Source: CAYZGU01 sp964478165
GTDB lineage: Bacteria > Poribacteria > WGA-4E > JAJDTR01
DNA: 64,000 bases
Direction of reading: 5' to 3'
Assembly (NCBI GenBank): GCA_964478165.1
Contig: CAYZGU010000011.1
Coordinates: forward strand, 177,662-241,661
The notes under the pieces were generated by a model that saw only the letters and a list, made by a program, of their open reading frames with translations, was not told the DNA's origin and ran no database searches. Each line of letters begins with the position of its first letter. Positions within the stretch are counted from its first letter, which is position 1. Position numbers and translations under genes: made by a program. Below, in pieces: positions 56,465 through 64,000 of the stretch.

Positions 56465-56637
56465 CACCAACGTCAGACAGTTCTAATCGGAGCCATCGCC
56501 ATGCGTGATATATCTTTTGTGAACGGTTGCTGACAAACACACGGCTACTTCGAAGTAGAATAAATCGCGATCTCCTTACCGTCCAACAACCACACTGCCT
56601 CAAAATACATGGGCTTGATAGTTCTTAGAATCGCTTA
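56465..56637 (-). pseudogene. Remnant of a PD40/TolB-like beta-propeller repeat gene
   Basis: On the minus strand, codons from 56637 to the stop at 56545 read AVWLLDGKEIAIYSTSK; then, in shifted frames, come RVFVSNRSQKIY and THGDGSD. In intact PD40 repeats, W..DGKEIAF.ST, VSNRSG..IY and ADGSN follow each other at these distances. Stops and frame changes separate the pieces, as expected of a dead gene. Resemblance is by eye only. Confidence 0.4.
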
Positions 56638-57079
56638 GACATAGAGATTAGATTGAATGACATATGGGTTTTGTTCAAAAGATTAAAGCGTCCACAAATG
56701 AGACCGTTACAGTGTTCGCGGGTTCAACTTGACACGCATTTACATTGAGATTTATGCGATTCCATCCGTGGAGTTGTGAAGCGATGACTACAGGAACAAA
56801 ATCGTGTAGTCATTTGACCTCATGTAAATCGTGAACACCATTTTGCCGATAGCGCGTTGGCAGTTTTCCAAGAACTACGCCCCAAGCCCGTGAGGAAGGC
56901 TGGAAGTGAGACGCTCACCTAGTTGTTTCGGGTTCTCTACAACAAATACTCAATATTGCTTCCAAACCTTCGTTTCGCCTACAGCACTATGAGCTTTGGT
57001 GATTTTCTTGATTCTAACGCTGACTTCGGATTTTACTACCTACCAACGCCCCGTTGCGCGGCTAGCATTGCTACCATGA
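56638..57079. other. Intergenic region between convergent genes
   Basis: About 440 bases between the remnant and the 3' end of the TAXI protein gene. No gene, terminator hairpin or repeat identified. Confidence 0.4.
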
Positions 57080-58459
57080 TCAGATTTTGTTTTTGGGATC
57101 AACGGTTTGCGTGGTTGGCGTCTCTAATCTTGGTGCCGATAGTACGAGAATCTTGCTCTGAATTGTGTTGATGAGTCCCGCCAATTGAACCATGAACGCA
57201 ATATACTCATCTCCGGCGGTGAGTCGTCCCTCCACGCGATCGTCGACAGCACGCTTTTTGATACGGGAAAGCAGATCGAATAAACGAAAGAGCTGGTGGA
57301 GATCTCTCTCTCCGCGCTGATCTGCTTCGATGTCACCTACCTGCGTCATGAACTCATGTAATCGCGCATTCATGTGACGTCGCTTTTCAACGAAGTTCTG
57401 TCGCAACGTTGCACCAACCACAATGACAAGAATTGTGAGTACGAGAAGGTACGGCAGTGTATCAGTGAACGCTTCAGCAACACTAGATGAGAAAGTTGGC
57501 TCACCTCGGCTATAGAAATCGGTCGCGCCGCGGTGGATCGGGAAATCCTGTTCGTCTCTTGCGAATTCCTCCGTGAGCTCACTGAGCCCCTTCCGGAAAG
57601 AACTCGAGAGTGCCATTTGTGTCATCGTACGTACTAGGAATGCAGGGACTTCGTGATGTGTGATGAGACTCGCTTTCACTCCAAGACACGGCGTATCTTC
57701 GGAAGGTACGGGCGGTTCGCCAGAATACACGGTTCGTGGGAGCATAAAGGGAAAAAGCGCTGTATTCTTAAAAATAAGTGCTCTAGTATCCTCAAGTGGC
57801 AGGAGATCGTATTTCCCACTCCGCAGGAGATTCGTCAAACTCTGAGATAGATCGCCAGTCACAATGAACGCAGCATCGATCTCCTCACTCTCAAATGCCT
57901 TGAGCGTATCGACAAGATTCAGAGCGTGCATATCCTTCTCATCTGTTCTCATATTATAATGTTGAAGTACCTGTTCTGCAATCTGGAGGGTTCCGCTACC
58001 AGTAGCACCAAGGGAGACGGACTTTTCCCGCAAATCCTGAATCTTCTTGATACCAGCATCTTTACGTATCACTATGTGCAATACTTCTGCATACAGATTA
58101 GCTACAGCTCTGACGTCGAGATCTGTGTCGTTATTGTTGTCCGACATTTTGCCTTTTGCTTCTCGCCTCTCCAACCTCCTATTATTCTGATAAAAGGCAA
58201 ATTGAACTTGTCCTGCGATGACTCGATCTAGATTGTCCGCTGAGCCATTTGTCTTCTCGATTTCAACGCTGATTCGAGGATATTCGAGTTTAAGCAAGCC
58301 TCTCAATTGTTGAGCCAAGTGATGATATTCTCCCGCTTCCGAGCCCGACGCAATTGTTATCTTATGGGGAAGTCGTGACGCAAGCCGATTATAACTCACG
58401 CCCGCAAAGATGAGGCATAGTAGAATCACGACAACAAGAATCCAGCCTCTGATGTTCAT
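57080..58459 (-). CDS. Membrane-anchored TAXI-family solute-binding protein
   Basis: 459 residues. A membrane anchor at 5-25 precedes a periplasmic TAXI (TRAP-associated extracytoplasmic immunogenic) binding domain: HKITIASGSEAGEYHHLAQ, VQFAFYQNNR and VSLGATGSGTLQIAEQVL are typical. A second transmembrane helix (about 331-352, YLLVLTILVIVVGATLRQ) is followed by a ~95-residue cytoplasmic helical tail (RLHEFMTQVGDIEADQR, then DLHQLFRLFDLLSRI). No TRAP permease gene is nearby, so it may act as a sensor or a regulator of its partner. It starts 12 bases after the K+ channel stop and is certainly cotranscribed with it. Ligand unknown. Confidence 0.85.
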   Translation of the reverse strand: MNIRGWILVVVILLCLIFAGVSYNRLASRLPHKITIASGSEAGEYHHLAQQLRGLLKLEYPRISVEIEKTNGSADNLDRVIAGQVQFAFYQNNRRLERREAKGKMSDNNNDTDLDVRAVANLYAEVLHIVIRKDAGIKKIQDLREKSVSLGATGSGTLQIAEQVLQHYNMRTDEKDMHALNLVDTLKAFESEEIDAAFIVTGDLSQSLTNLLRSGKYDLLPLEDTRALIFKNTALFPFMLPRTVYSGEPPVPSEDTPCLGVKASLITHHEVPAFLVRTMTQMALSSSFRKGLSELTEEFARDEQDFPIHRGATDFYSRGEPTFSSSVAEAFTDTLPYLLVLTILVIVVGATLRQNFVEKRRHMNARLHEFMTQVGDIEADQRGERDLHQLFRLFDLLSRIKKRAVDDRVEGRLTAGDEYIAFMVQLAGLINTIQSKILVLSAPRLETPTTQTVDPKNKI

Positions 58460-58471
58460 ATGTTTTCCTCC

Positions 58472-59593
58472 TTAGTCGATTTCGAGCGCTAGCTGATTGA
58501 GTAGTTTCTGCCTCAATCCGTCTTTCCCTGGTGGATTCCATGGGTGTTTTCGATCTCCGAGCAAAATAAGACCATCGCCATCTTCAACCCTGAAATCTTT
58601 CGCCGGCGCCATAATGATCCGTCGTCCACGAATAACTCCTTGTGTAAGCACCCGCTCTTCCAAATCCAACAAAGACCTAGAAATCTCTGCAAAAGTGTAT
58701 CCATCTAGCTCCGCATCTTGGACACTATAGAGCGTCGACTCGGTTCGAGTATCAAGCGTTTCAAACACTGATGGTCCTACACCTCGGTCAATCGCAGTTT
58801 TCGCCATAATCAGCGGAACGATCTCGCCAGTAAATACAATGCGGTCACAGCCGTTTCGCCGAAATAGACCTTCGTTCTGTTTGTCGACACATTCTGCTAC
58901 TATCTCAAGCCTTGGGTGGAGATCGTCAATCACCCCAACAGCCGCAGCAGTGAGTGCATCTGAACTGGATTCCTCGCCACTCGCGAAGACAATTGCTGCT
59001 CGTGATTCTACCACATTGGCCTGCAGGTAGGTTTTGGCATTAGTTGGTGAACCATGCGAGAAATAGATATCATCGAAATTGTCTGTAATCTGGTTCGGTA
59101 ACTCCTTAAACGCCTCGGATATAATCACAATAGGCAATTCGCTGGTATCTAGATCTGTGCGCAAATTCTCAATCACGATCACAATCTTATCTGGATTTTT
59201 ACTCCAATCGACAACTAGCACGTGTTCCTTCAGACGAAGACGAACCAATCCTTTCACCCGCCTTTCATGAATATCAGATAGCCTTGTGATGAGCTGGCTG
59301 GCAACTGTTGAAAAACAGCCCAGTGTTATGATGCTGAATACAATCGTTGAAATCCGTCCTGCTGCCGTTTCTGCAAAAATATCTCCATAGCCAATAGTAG
59401 TCATGGTGATGAATGCCACCCACACTGAATCTAAGACCGCCAGTTCCGGTTTTACCTGGCTCTCAAAGGTATGGAATGCAAACACATACAATACAAAAGC
59501 GAGCAACATCAGCTCAGAAACTAATATGGACGTGCTACCTCTCCATGGTAGCACCGCGCGTAATTTCTTGAGGACAAGCTGAAGGGAAATCAT
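58472..59593 (-). CDS. Two-TM potassium channel with RCK (TrkA-N/C) domains
   Basis: 373 residues. A first transmembrane helix (about 22-41) and a pore helix lead to the selectivity filter TTIGYGD (65-71), then a second helix. The cytoplasmic part holds an RCK N-lobe beginning HVLVVDWSKN, where the usual glycine-rich GxGxxG is degenerate, and a C-lobe with LDLEERVLTQGVIRG and VEDGDGLILLGD. Kch/MthK-like channels open in response to ligand or redox binding at RCK. It is cotranscribed with a TAXI protein (12-base gap), an uncommon pairing. The start is at ATG 59593. Confidence 0.9.
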   Translation of the reverse strand: MISLQLVLKKLRAVLPWRGSTSILVSELMLLAFVLYVFAFHTFESQVKPELAVLDSVWVAFITMTTIGYGDIFAETAAGRISTIVFSIITLGCFSTVASQLITRLSDIHERRVKGLVRLRLKEHVLVVDWSKNPDKIVIVIENLRTDLDTSELPIVIISEAFKELPNQITDNFDDIYFSHGSPTNAKTYLQANVVESRAAIVFASGEESSSDALTAAAVGVIDDLHPRLEIVAECVDKQNEGLFRRNGCDRIVFTGEIVPLIMAKTAIDRGVGPSVFETLDTRTESTLYSVQDAELDGYTFAEISRSLLDLEERVLTQGVIRGRRIIMAPAKDFRVEDGDGLILLGDRKHPWNPPGKDGLRQKLLNQLALEID

Positions 59594-59751
59594 CGTTCAA
59601 TAGCACCGCACTGCAGAAAAGTTGTGTGGGCAACTACTTAAGCGTCGCTTTTGTGCGTGGTAGACAGCAGTCCAATCACGTAGCACTCAATTTGTTACTT
59701 GGTTTGACAATGCGTTTTTAGACCCTTCGAAGGCGAAAGATAACCACCCCA

Positions 59752-60690
59752 TTAGGCGTCGGCCGCGTCAGCTGATGCCGTTGCGTTCACATTGCCTTCT
59801 CGTTGACTGGTGAAGAAGCGTTGCGTCGGATAAGCAAAATTGATATCAGTATGAGTGGCAAATCGGTTTAGAATATCTTCCCAAATCGTCTGCGAAATAC
59901 CACGACGGGTCCGCGGCTCACACAGATGGCGGATTGTAAGCAAAACACCACTATCCGATACGCTCGTGTAGACAGCAGGTGTGAGAACAGAATAGGATAT
60001 CATGAATCGACGACTTGCTTCTGCTATCTGCTGTTCCGCGGATTGCCTTAGGTCTTCGGCATGTTTTTCGACGATCTGTTGTAGCAGTCCCTTGGCCTTT
60101 TTCCAATCGCTTTCGAAAGTCACTAGCACAGGAATTTCGTTCCAGATGTACTGAAATCCCTTGCTATAGTTTGAAATAACTTCACTTAAAACGAGCCCAT
60201 TGGGAATGTGAAGAACTCGTCCGGTGCTCTGGTCTGCGTTCACCCAATTCCCGATTTCCATAAGAGTAAATTTGAATATACGCACGTCAATAACATCGCC
60301 CGCGTCCCGTCCAATCTGTATGCGGTCACCCACACTAAAGGGGCGTCGCCACATGATGAATATCCAACCAGCAATACCTGTTACAAGATCCTTCAAGGCA
60401 ATCGCAAGACCGGCGGTTAACAATCCCAGAAATGTCGCCACCGTCTGGATTCCCTCAAACCATACTCGACCGACCAGCACACATCCAAGAATTACAGTAA
60501 CAGTATTGGACCTTTTTCGCCAGCGATAACGAACCCGCACATCGTCTGTTCCACGCCACAGCAAGACCGCAACGAGAATTCGAATCACCCAGAGAATAAG
60601 GATAATGGTGATTGATGCAAATAGATTCCCCTGAACCCATGGCGCCAACTTCGTGATGTGTGTAATCCAGTTCGTAATCCTCTCCATCAC
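59752..60690 (-). CDS. Mechanosensitive ion channel, MscS family
   Basis: 312 residues. About three hydrophobic segments (residues 24-44, 66-84 and 85-112). The MscS beta domain includes WIFIMWRRPFSVGDRIQI and the hallmark VLHIPNGLVLSEVISNYSKG, where PN(G/S)..(I/L).N is normal. The C-terminal alpha/beta domain and tail follow (SVLTPAVYTSVSDSGVLL). It releases osmolytes on hypo-osmotic shock. The 158-base gap to the K+ channel gene and 68 bases to the ABC permease suggest an osmotic or ion-balance neighbourhood. Start at ATG 60690. Confidence 0.9.
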   Translation of the reverse strand: MMERITNWITHITKLAPWVQGNLFASITIILILWVIRILVAVLLWRGTDDVRVRYRWRKRSNTVTVILGCVLVGRVWFEGIQTVATFLGLLTAGLAIALKDLVTGIAGWIFIMWRRPFSVGDRIQIGRDAGDVIDVRIFKFTLMEIGNWVNADQSTGRVLHIPNGLVLSEVISNYSKGFQYIWNEIPVLVTFESDWKKAKGLLQQIVEKHAEDLRQSAEQQIAEASRRFMISYSVLTPAVYTSVSDSGVLLTIRHLCEPRTRRGISQTIWEDILNRFATHTDINFAYPTQRFFTSQREGNVNATASADAADA

Positions 60691-60758
60691 ATCCTACCTA
60701 AACGTACACACGGGACACACCGTTATGAAATGGAACGCTTTCCAACGTCATCCGTTTC

Positions 60759-61688
60759 CTATTCCCGATTGTAGGGGACACCCAGTGCCAGGGGCGGCCT
60801 AGACTTTCCAACAAAACCGGCAAGAACGAGAAGCGTTAACACGTAAGGAAACATGAGCAAAAACTGGTGTGGGATGTTTAAGCCGATTGCTTGAAAACGC
60901 ACTTCGACTGATTCTCCTAGACCGAAAAGAAGCGCTGCACCGCATGCCTTTATGGGGTGCCATTTCCCGAAGATCACAATTGCAAGCGCAATGAATCCTC
61001 GCCCCACTGTCATTCCTGGGGTGAAGTAGGGCACATCTGCCAAGGACAGATAGCCACCCGCCATCCCAGAGACCAGTCCGCCAAATAGGACGCAGAGGGT
61101 ACGTAGTCTTGAAACATCTACACCCACTGTATCTACAGCATTCGGATGTTCACCACAAGCCCGGATTATCAGACCATGATTTGTATGGAATAGGTAGAAA
61201 TACACACACGGAACCAACAAAAAGGTCACAAATACCAGAGCATTATGCTGAAACAACACACGTCCTATCCATGGAAGATTGGACAAAAAAGGGATTTGAA
61301 ACTCGTGAAACGCGGCTACCCTTAGAGCGGACCCCGTATAGCCAAACAACCTTTGATAGAAAACCTCAGTAAGCCCGAGGGCTAGCAACGTGATTCCTGT
61401 TCCAGTCACTACCTGATCAACGCCCAATCGAATTGTGAGTAGCGCAAACACATATGCCGTGATTCCACCGCTTAATCCGGCCACGACAATCCCTACACAC
61501 GGTGCAATACTGGGCCAGAAAACACCTGCATACAAAGAGCCTAGCATGCCGACGAAGGCGCCCATGAGCATCATGCCCTCGATACCGATGTTGATGACGC
61601 CCGATCGTTGAACAACTACCTCGCCCAACGCAGCTAAGAGTATGGGAGTTGCGTGCCTTATGGTTGCTGCGAGGACATCTTCATACAT
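60759..61688 (-). CDS. ABC transporter permease, nucleoside/BmpA-type (NupQ/YufQ-like)
   Basis: About 310 residues. ORF frame opens at 61784, but ATG 61688 (MYEDVLAATIRHATPILLAA) is the normal family start. ALGEVVVQRSGVINIGIEGMM and MLMGAFVGMLGSLYAG, then LTIRLGVDQVVTGTGITLLALGL, are the well-known core of the permeases of the BmpA/YufN simple-sugar and nucleoside uptake systems. About eight transmembrane segments. The family normally has a second permease, a two-domain ATPase and a binding protein; none are in the window. Those partners may lie elsewhere, or this is an orphan. Confidence 0.87.
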   Translation of the reverse strand: MYEDVLAATIRHATPILLAALGEVVVQRSGVINIGIEGMMLMGAFVGMLGSLYAGVFWPSIAPCVGIVVAGLSGGITAYVFALLTIRLGVDQVVTGTGITLLALGLTEVFYQRLFGYTGSALRVAAFHEFQIPFLSNLPWIGRVLFQHNALVFVTFLLVPCVYFYLFHTNHGLIIRACGEHPNAVDTVGVDVSRLRTLCVLFGGLVSGMAGGYLSLADVPYFTPGMTVGRGFIALAIVIFGKWHPIKACGAALLFGLGESVEVRFQAIGLNIPHQFLLMFPYVLTLLVLAGFVGKSRPPLALGVPYNRE

Positions 61689-61758
61689 AAGCCATAAAAA
61701 ATGAATAGACAGTAGAAAGGAACGTATATGAATAAAAGTGCGGTTATTGAAATAAATC

Positions 61759-62172
61759 CTACTCCAGAAACCCAGACGCCCCATCAGCCTGCAGGTCTAT
61801 TTGCACCGTTTGTAACGGCGTCTTTCCAGTAATCTCAACTTCTTCTGTACGATCTACATAACCTGTTTTTCTAAGTGTAATCTGATGTGTTTTCCGCGCG
61901 AGGTTAAGCAATTTCGCCCTTCGATGTGTATCGGAGATCACGGTTATAAGTTTGTTCTGAAGATACACGTCTGCGCCACCAACGTTGGATTGAACGGTCA
62001 AATGTACCCTGGGATAATGCATCTGGACAGGGGGCGCCGGTGGGGAAGCTTGCTCGAGTGAAGAGCCAACCATCACTCCGATTGCAACAACAATAGCCAC
62101 TCCGCAAACGCTCAAAAACAGAATTTTCTGGCGAGTCTTACGATAGTTTACCAGCTGTTGATTACTTTGCAT
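61759..62172 (-). CDS. PEGA-domain membrane-anchored protein
   Basis: 137 residues. A cytoplasmic basic stretch (NYRKTRQK) is followed by one membrane anchor (about 17-37, ILFLSVCGVAIVVAIGVMVG), a Pro-rich linker and a beta-sheet PEGA domain with the PEGA-like VHLTVQSNVGGADVYLQNKL and HQITLRKTGYVDRTEEVEI. PEGA domains are small surface beta-sandwiches found on many exported proteins. The gene is upstream of the permease on the same strand with a 70-base spacer. The start at ATG 62172 has no strong Shine-Dalgarno. Role unknown. Confidence 0.75.
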   Translation of the reverse strand: MQSNQQLVNYRKTRQKILFLSVCGVAIVVAIGVMVGSSLEQASPPAPPVQMHYPRVHLTVQSNVGGADVYLQNKLITVISDTHRRAKLLNLARKTHQITLRKTGYVDRTEEVEITGKTPLQTVQIDLQADGASGFLE

Positions 62173-62678
62173 AATGCCATCTTCTTAACCTGGAATCACA
62201 TTTGACTTGACGTAGAAAAGTGAAAGCGGTGCGGGACACACGCCTCAATCGAACTTGACTACCAATTATCTTATCACGAGTTGCTACAACGATGCAAACA
62301 GTTCTAGCAACAACCAAGAAACTTGAGAATCAGAACTGATTTTTAGCGAGTTACCAAACATAAAGAGAGCCCTTTAGAATTAGACAACGTTGTATTGGAC
62401 CAACCAAACGTTATCCGAGAAGATTGAAACAATCCGCCTAAGGTGCTTCTGATTTATACCTGGTGAGTTTAAGACATTGGAGTCGCTATCTTATTGTAAC
62501 TTCTTCCAAGGTGTGATAGAGGTTATTCTCGATACATCCATCCGCCTGAGCGAAGGCGATGAAATGTAATTGTCTTCTCCCTAAAACCATAAGAGATTAC
62601 GCTCGCAAAACGCAAATGAATATATTCTCTGAATACTTGTTGTGGGGCCCTGAAAGGGTCAAGGAGAAAGATCTCTGC
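62173..62678. other. Divergent intergenic region before rpsB
   Basis: About 500 bases without coding signal. The right-hand part leads into the rpsB promoter; the rest shows nothing I can name. Confidence 0.4.
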
Positions 62679-62708
62679 TTGACAGACTTTACGAAAATAT
62701 GTTATATT
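62679..62708 (+). promoter_or_regulatory. Strong sigma-70 type promoter of rpsB
   Basis: Perfect TTGACA (62679-62684) and TATATT (62703-62708), spacer 18 bases. The -35 context CTTGACAGACT is the same 11 bases as at the rpoB promoter. Confidence 0.7.
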
Positions 62709-62753
62709 TTTTAGCTTTTACAATTACATTCGACGACTAAACACACTTCCCGA

Positions 62754-62794
62754 CCTACACAGAGGGTGCCCTCTGTTTGAGGGTCTGATGTAGG
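62754..62794 (+). promoter_or_regulatory. Structured rpsB leader with two exclusive hairpins
   Basis: In the leader RNA, CCTACA (62754-62759) pairs with TGTAGG (62789-62794), and CAGAGG (62760-62765) with CCTCTG (62770-62775) stacks inside it. A competing hairpin pairs CCCTC (62769-62773) with GAGGG (62779-62783). The two inner helices share bases and cannot form together. This may be an S2 autoregulatory or attenuation element, located about 50 bases before the start codon. The pairing is seen; the function is inferred. Confidence 0.5.
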
Positions 62795-62847
62795 TTTGAA
62801 GGGAGTGGAAGCTAAACCCTTTAAAGAGAAACAATAAGGAGGTTTTT

Positions 62848-63879
62848 TTGAGAGCTACAATGAAAGAGCTCCTGGAAGCAGGAGTTCACTTCGGTCACCA
62901 AACACGGCGTTGGAATCCAAAAATGGCGAAATACATTTTCGCCGAACGCAACGGCATCTATATTATTGACCTCCAGAAGACGTTACGTATGCTTCAAACT
63001 GCGTGCGATCAAGTCCAGGAAATTGCTGCACAAGGTGGTACAGTGCTATTTGTAGGCACTAAGCGCCAATCCCAAGAAACAGTCAAAGATGAAGCTACCC
63101 GATGCCAGATGTTCTATGTGAACCACCGTTGGCTCGGTGGCACGTTAACTAACTTTCAGACCATTCGACGAAGCATTCAACGGCTAGAGAAATTAGATAT
63201 TGACGAAGCTAAGGGTGTATTTAACCAACTTCCTAAGAAGGAAGTCATAAAGCTAAGGCGAGAGAAAACGAAGCTCACCCTTAACCTGGACGGGATAAAA
63301 GCGATGAAACGCCCGCCAGATGCAGTGGTTATAACTGACACACGCAAGGAACATACAGCCACCCTAGAGGCGAACAAATTGGGCATTCCTGTAATCGCTA
63401 TCGTCGACACAAATTGCGATCCGCAGCCAATTGATCTGCCAGTCCCCGGTAACGATGATGCAATCCGCGCAATCAGACTCGTGTGCTCTGTACTAGCAAC
63501 TTCTATTGTTGAAGGACGGGCAAGTGTGCTAGAAGGAGCTGATACACCCGAAACTGTCGAAACTGACACTAGTGAAGGCACCGGAGACCCACAGATTGAG
63601 GACAACACGAATATAGAAGAAAGTTCGGACAAAGATCCGGCACTTGGGGCGAATGAATCAGTTCAGGAAAAGCCATTAACCAAGCGCACAACTAAGAAGC
63701 GACAAGTTAAGACAGAACCCCCCACAACGAAGTCCAAATCAGAGACCCAGAAATCTGATAGTACGGAGCCTTTACCGGTAGTGGAAACCAGCGAGGACGA
63801 GGCGAGTTCAACCCAGGATGAGGCCGCAGAGACAGAAGAATCCGTTGAACCGACTTCTACTCCTATACGTGCTCCATGA
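62848..63879 (+). CDS. rpsB: 30S ribosomal protein S2 with long acidic C-terminal extension
   Basis: 343 residues, about 100 longer than the usual 230-260. The body is standard: MKELLEAGVHFGHQTRRWNP, FIFAERNG-like KYIFAERNGIYIIDLQKT, VLFVGTKRQSQ, HRWLGGTLTNFQTIRRSI, PDAVVITDTRKEHTA and PVIAIVDTNCDP. From residue ~230 there is a low-complexity tail rich in Glu, Thr, Ser and Asp with a basic patch KRTTKKRQVK. The TTG start at 62848 is set by AAGGAGG (62836-62842); the ATG at 62860 would leave 17 bases and lose nothing conserved. The tsf gene normally follows rpsB, but only about 120 bases remain and show no start of it. S2 joins late in 30S assembly. Confidence 0.95.
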   Translation: MRATMKELLEAGVHFGHQTRRWNPKMAKYIFAERNGIYIIDLQKTLRMLQTACDQVQEIAAQGGTVLFVGTKRQSQETVKDEATRCQMFYVNHRWLGGTLTNFQTIRRSIQRLEKLDIDEAKGVFNQLPKKEVIKLRREKTKLTLNLDGIKAMKRPPDAVVITDTRKEHTATLEANKLGIPVIAIVDTNCDPQPIDLPVPGNDDAIRAIRLVCSVLATSIVEGRASVLEGADTPETVETDTSEGTGDPQIEDNTNIEESSDKDPALGANESVQEKPLTKRTTKKRQVKTEPPTTKSKSETQKSDSTEPLPVVETSEDEASSTQDEAAETEESVEPTSTPIRAP

Positions 63880-64000
63880 ATTTATAAGTCCACCACCTAT
63901 AGCAATACAATAGTAGGAAAGACTATATGAAAAGAGTCCGAGACTGCTGAGGAGACCTGTGTAACCAATCCTAGTTCAGCTCTGGATGAATCCGTAGAAA
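63880..64000. other. Downstream flank of rpsB, cut by the window end
   Basis: A GGAAAG and ATG at about 63927 lead only to a short frame ending at a TGA. Too short to interpret. Confidence 0.3.

Noticed and set aside
1..64000. tRNA, rRNA, CRISPR array, insertion sequence, prophage or toxin-antitoxin pair
   Set aside because: No T-loop GGTTCGAATCC-like sequence, no regularly spaced repeats and no transposase or integrase text was seen; a tool-based scan was not possible here.

Overview
The window looks like a chromosomal segment of an uncultured, Gram-negative-type bacterium with roughly 45-50% GC. Its gene set includes an M81 (MlrC-type) metallopeptidase, a P1-family peptidase, a DUF362 protein with a twin-arginine signal, DUF4416, an SdhCAB-type succinate dehydrogenase, a DCC/lipase-maturation-factor fusion and decayed PD40/TolB-like repeats. 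That mix recalls Candidatus Poribacteria and neighbouring uncultured lineages. This is an inference from gene content only and the phylum is not proven. I found no rRNA, tRNA, CRISPR array, insertion sequence, integrase or phage gene.

Layout. (1) 1-4.6 kb: end of an iron-type ABC substrate-binding protein, UDP-glucose dehydrogenase and an M81 peptidase. (2) 5.4-10.9 kb: a promoter followed by a tight plus-strand operon (PAP2 phosphatase, DCC-LMF fusion, HisN-like phosphatase, DUF1932 dehydrogenase), with hisF facing it. (3) 12.0-14.3 kb: a sigma-70 family factor and a divergent pentapeptide-repeat protein. (4) 14.5-18.1 kb: a compact minus-strand operon of a Clp1/Grc3-type polynucleotide kinase, a SAM methyltransferase and an ABC exporter. 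(5) 18.3-23.6 kb: SppA, then surface-polysaccharide genes (sugar transferase, CapD-like dehydratase, glycosyltransferase) and a Trm112-like protein. (6) 23.8-31 kb: secA, a membrane protein of unknown function, a P1 peptidase and DUF4416. (7) 31.3-39.7 kb: rpoB and rpoC behind a near-consensus promoter. (8) 39.8-44.2 kb: a HAD phosphatase, fumC, an unknown protein and a SirB1-like protein. (9) 44.3-47.8 kb: sdhCAB. (10) 47.9-56.4 kb: a TPR lipoprotein with an embedded helix-hairpin-helix domain, SuhB, DUF362, a small Cys-rich membrane protein, glutaminyl cyclase, a 2-hydroxyacid dehydrogenase and FKBP. (11) 57.1-62.2 kb: a membrane-anchored TAXI protein with a K+ channel, MscS, an orphan nucleoside-type ABC permease and a PEGA protein. 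(12) 62.7-63.9 kb: rpsB behind a strong promoter and a structured leader.

How the genes work together. The core modules are transcription (rpoBC, sigma), translation (rpsB), secretion (secA, sppA), TCA-cycle respiration (fumC and sdhCAB, about 2.3 kb apart) and envelope polysaccharide assembly. rpoB and rpsB share the promoter core CTTGACAGACT with an 18-bp spacer, which suggests coordinated strong expression. rpoC, rpsB and the DCC-LMF gene appear to start at TTG behind strong Shine-Dalgarno sequences.

The points most worth a second look are the Clp1-methyltransferase-ABC operon, a Cys-rich insertion of about 22 residues in the N-terminus of RpoC, two mutually exclusive hairpins in the rpsB leader, the K+ channel/TAXI pair, and intergenic remnants of decayed genes that suggest ongoing gene loss.
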